64,000 nt of DNA from Aralia elata (taxonomy: Eukaryota; Streptophyta; Magnoliopsida; Apiales; Araliaceae): positions 8,149,778-8,213,777 of the forward strand of contig CM068383.1 in the NCBI GenBank assembly GCA_034770075.1, written 5' to 3'. The translations under genes and the position numbers were made by a program. Shown piece after piece: positions 61,550 to 64,000 of the stretch; position 1 is the stretch's first letter, and each line of letters opens with the position of its first letter. A model generated the notes under the pieces. It searched no databases. It was given only the letters and a program-made list of their open reading frames with translations, and was not told the origin of the DNA.

Positions 61550-64000
61550 TGTGGCGCCTCCAAATCCGGGTACTTTGAACCTTAGATCTGGTACGTCACG
61601 ATACATCCTCTTCATACCAATTCTATAACTAATGCGGAAAATATAAATGTTTATTTCAGAGTATTCTATAACATTTCCCAAGGTCTACAACCTTTATCTT
61701 GATACATTCCTTTAATAACGTGCATAAAGTTTACATAAGTAACTTACATCCAAATAACTTAATAATTAACGTGCATATCAACCTAATCTTGTCCTTTGCA
61801 TCTGCCTCTGTCTTTTCTCGAACATTCGTATTAATCTGAAATCTGTTATCATGATATAGCAAGGGTGAGCAACTACTTTGCTCAGCAAGTTTAAATACAA
61901 AGAAGATATATCATGATTGACAGAAAGAATAAGCTTTAGAATTTCTTAACAATATAATAATTGTGAAAGAGCATGAATCAAAACTTCAATGATTGAATGA
62001 CTGAATTCAATAATACAGGGTATCAATAATGACCATGGACCAATTTAACTGAACCTTAAGGTAATGAAGGTGATCAGCCTTTCATACCTGATGAACATAT
62101 GCAACATGCACTAAGTGCGAATCAATAATCATAGATGTGGAATAATCAATAATAATTATCCCCTAACATGCTTGAAAGATAATAACTCAAGTTTGAGTTA
62201 AGGAACTTGAACAGAATAAATATCTGAGTAAGTTTAGGAAACTTGCTCAATGTAAAAGTTGAGTAAGATGGAACTTGCCTTGATTGGAGATTACCGCTAA
62301 AATTTAACTTAACTTCTCTCCACAAATCCTACACAATTGTATTTACATGCACACACATTTAGATAATTAAATATGTCGCAAAACATGCATTTATATTCAT
62401 TATCCATAAATATTAGTTTATAAAAACTAATATTATTCATACTTCATTCAAAACCAATCTTGGTTCCTTTAGAAACTTTATTAATAAATAATAAGAGTCT
62501 CACACATTTTAAGATATAAATATTTTACATCTTGAAGCTTAAACCATTTATATTCCATTTCAGAAATATCTTTTAACTTTGCTCGCAAATTCGGAGTTTA
62601 AACAGCTACTACATGGCTTTCATAGTAAAATACAATTTACTATATTATTACCTTAATTTAAATAATTGTTATATTAGCTTATCCTAGCTTATTTTATAAT
62701 TCACGATGTTCGGATTTTATATCTCGACATAATGTAGTTAACTATATACACCCCGGTATATTTCTCTTTTAGCTTCGTTTATAGATTAGACTTTAATTCT
62801 AAAGTCTCGTGATGCGCATGTCTCATAACTTAAGACATCTTAAATCATTCTTTAATTAGAATTTATTACGCTTGCCTTATATAGTTCGGGACAACGTAGC
62901 TTAACGTTGGCCAATTACTCGGCTATTAGAAACCAACACACTTTAGTTTACATTACAATACTATTCATTTTAGGTCGTTCGCATTTTATAAATTAAACGT
63001 GTCCATTTTGTTTTTAGATTCTATGTTACAGGTCTAATCCAGACAGTTAAGACTGTCTGCTTTAGAACAAATTTCATTTTGATTATCTATCCGGACAGTT
63101 AAGACTGTCTGTTTCAGGCCAAGTTTTTCTTTAGTTAATATCCAGACAGTATAACCCGTCTGTTTACTAACAAAATCTACTGCGAGTAATCATCACCCAA
63201 TCCAGAAAGCTTTAACCCGTCTGCTTTAGGCCAAAACTCCCTGCATGTTGCGTTTTTATCTGGGCAGTTTCGTAATGGTTTTTATCTTTTTCGCAGTTTT
63301 ACCCTCTCTCGCTAAAACAGTCATAACGTTTTCGTTTTAAAACTTTTTTAGGCGATTCTTGAGCCCACGCGAAGCTAATTCCGGGGCTACAATTTTTGCC
63401 TACTGATATTTTTCCAAATTCTAAACAGATCAGGCCCAGAAATTCGTGGAAAGGAACTGTTCGCACTGTTTGGACAGTTTTGATTTGGTTACTTTAAAAT
63501 GACATAACTCTTTGCTCCGAAGTCAGAATTGGTCCGTTCTGGAGTCTATGGAAAGCTTATACAGTGTACTATAACATACCAAAATCCCAGAATTTTTAGA
63601 GTATTATAGCAAATTTCGAAATTTCCTTTTTGGGACAGCAGCCTTATTGTTTATTTTTTTCCATCTAAGAGTTGTTTTAGAACAAATCCCATAACTTTCT
63701 CATCTCTCAACATTTTTGAGTCAAACAAAAGGGCTTTTGCTTAATACTTATATATCTAGCACACCCAACAATAATATTACAAATATCAAACTTCGATCTC
63801 CAAAATAAATCACATGGATCATTAACTATTAACTAAATATTTTCTGAAAAACTAAGAAAACTCATTAGCTTTCTTTTTCCCCAAAATTTTCCAACATAAT
63901 ATCACATATATTAACATATTACATCATATAATCTAAGATCCAACCTTTTCATAAGGTTTTATCCAACAAGATTATAAAATTTATAGATCTAACATATGAG
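61550..64000 (-). repeat. Family B LTR, second copy (runs out of the window)
   Basis: Minus-strand end TTTGGAGGCGCCACA at 61550; the sequence to 64000 matches 25320 down to about 22850, inverted, with scattered differences. Left flank GAATT (61545-61549) is the candidate target duplication; the other end is not in the window. Whether it is a solo LTR or one end of a full element cannot be told. Confidence 0.88.

Larger units (their letters stand above)
48980..64000 (+). mobile_element. Second CACTA transposon, left part; host of two LTR insertions
   Basis: Left end CACTACAAGAAAAACAATT at 48980, then TCGACGGAAT and TTTCCGTCAAAA type subterminal repeats to about 49265. The right end is outside the window. 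The element is invaded by D (50005-61413) and by a family B LTR from 61550; its own sequence is visible at 48980-50004 and 61419-61549. No transposase exon is visible in these parts. Confidence 0.8.

Overview
The window looks like plant nuclear DNA, probably an AT-rich eudicot heterochromatic or intergenic region. Evidence: plant lineages of Ty1/copia and Ty3/gypsy elements with primer sites complementary to initiator tRNA-Met, En/Spm (CACTA) transposons with the CACTACAAGAAAA end, a hAT element with 8-bp target duplication, and long AT microsatellites. I found no convincing single-copy host gene, no tRNA or rRNA and no CRISPR. Nearly all of the window is a nested pile of transposable elements, many with boundaries that can be fixed to the base by target-site duplications (TSDs) or by an empty copy of the same site elsewhere in the window.

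Layout. 1-2009: 3' end of a non-coding gypsy-like element (family A) in the 5' LTR of a decayed Ale/Retrofit-type copia element (2010-11464). The copia integrase is itself interrupted by a 4.7-kb solo LTR of family A (4112-8853, TSD GGTAT). 12823-18796: a gag-only gypsy element on the minus strand in a tandem LTR-body-LTR-body arrangement. 18797-19130: a small insert between TA microsatellites, then fold-back repeats. 20699-26200: an old LTR-like sequence (E) split by a 4.2-kb solo LTR of family B (21096-25320, TSD AGATA). 26934-28000: a TRIM-like element and a tandem repeat. 28066-47922: a large non-coding gypsy-like element (family C, minus). Its 3' LTR is split by an 8.1-kb CACTA transposon (30982-39080) carrying two broken transposase genes, and its 5' LTR by a 1.6-kb non-autonomous hAT (43110-44686). 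47923-48976: a tandem array of about 18 hairpin-forming units. 48980 to the end: left part of a second CACTA, invaded by an 11.4-kb complete chromodomain gypsy element D (50005-61413, minus, TSD GTTCA, young LTRs but broken ORFs) and by a second family B LTR (61550 to the end).

How the parts relate. Families A, B, C, E and the gag-only element lack pol and would need enzymes from elsewhere. Element D is the only one here with gag, protease, reverse transcriptase, RNase H, integrase and chromodomain, and its LTR 3' terminus is almost the same as those of A and B, suggesting that D-type integrase moved them. The long LTRs also share a stem-loop about 310-355 bp from the LTR 3' end (in B, C, D and the gag-only element) and a block of palindromes or GC-rich repeats. 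D and the gag-only element both carry an extra coiled-coil ORF before gag. These shared modules are the most interesting signals in the window.
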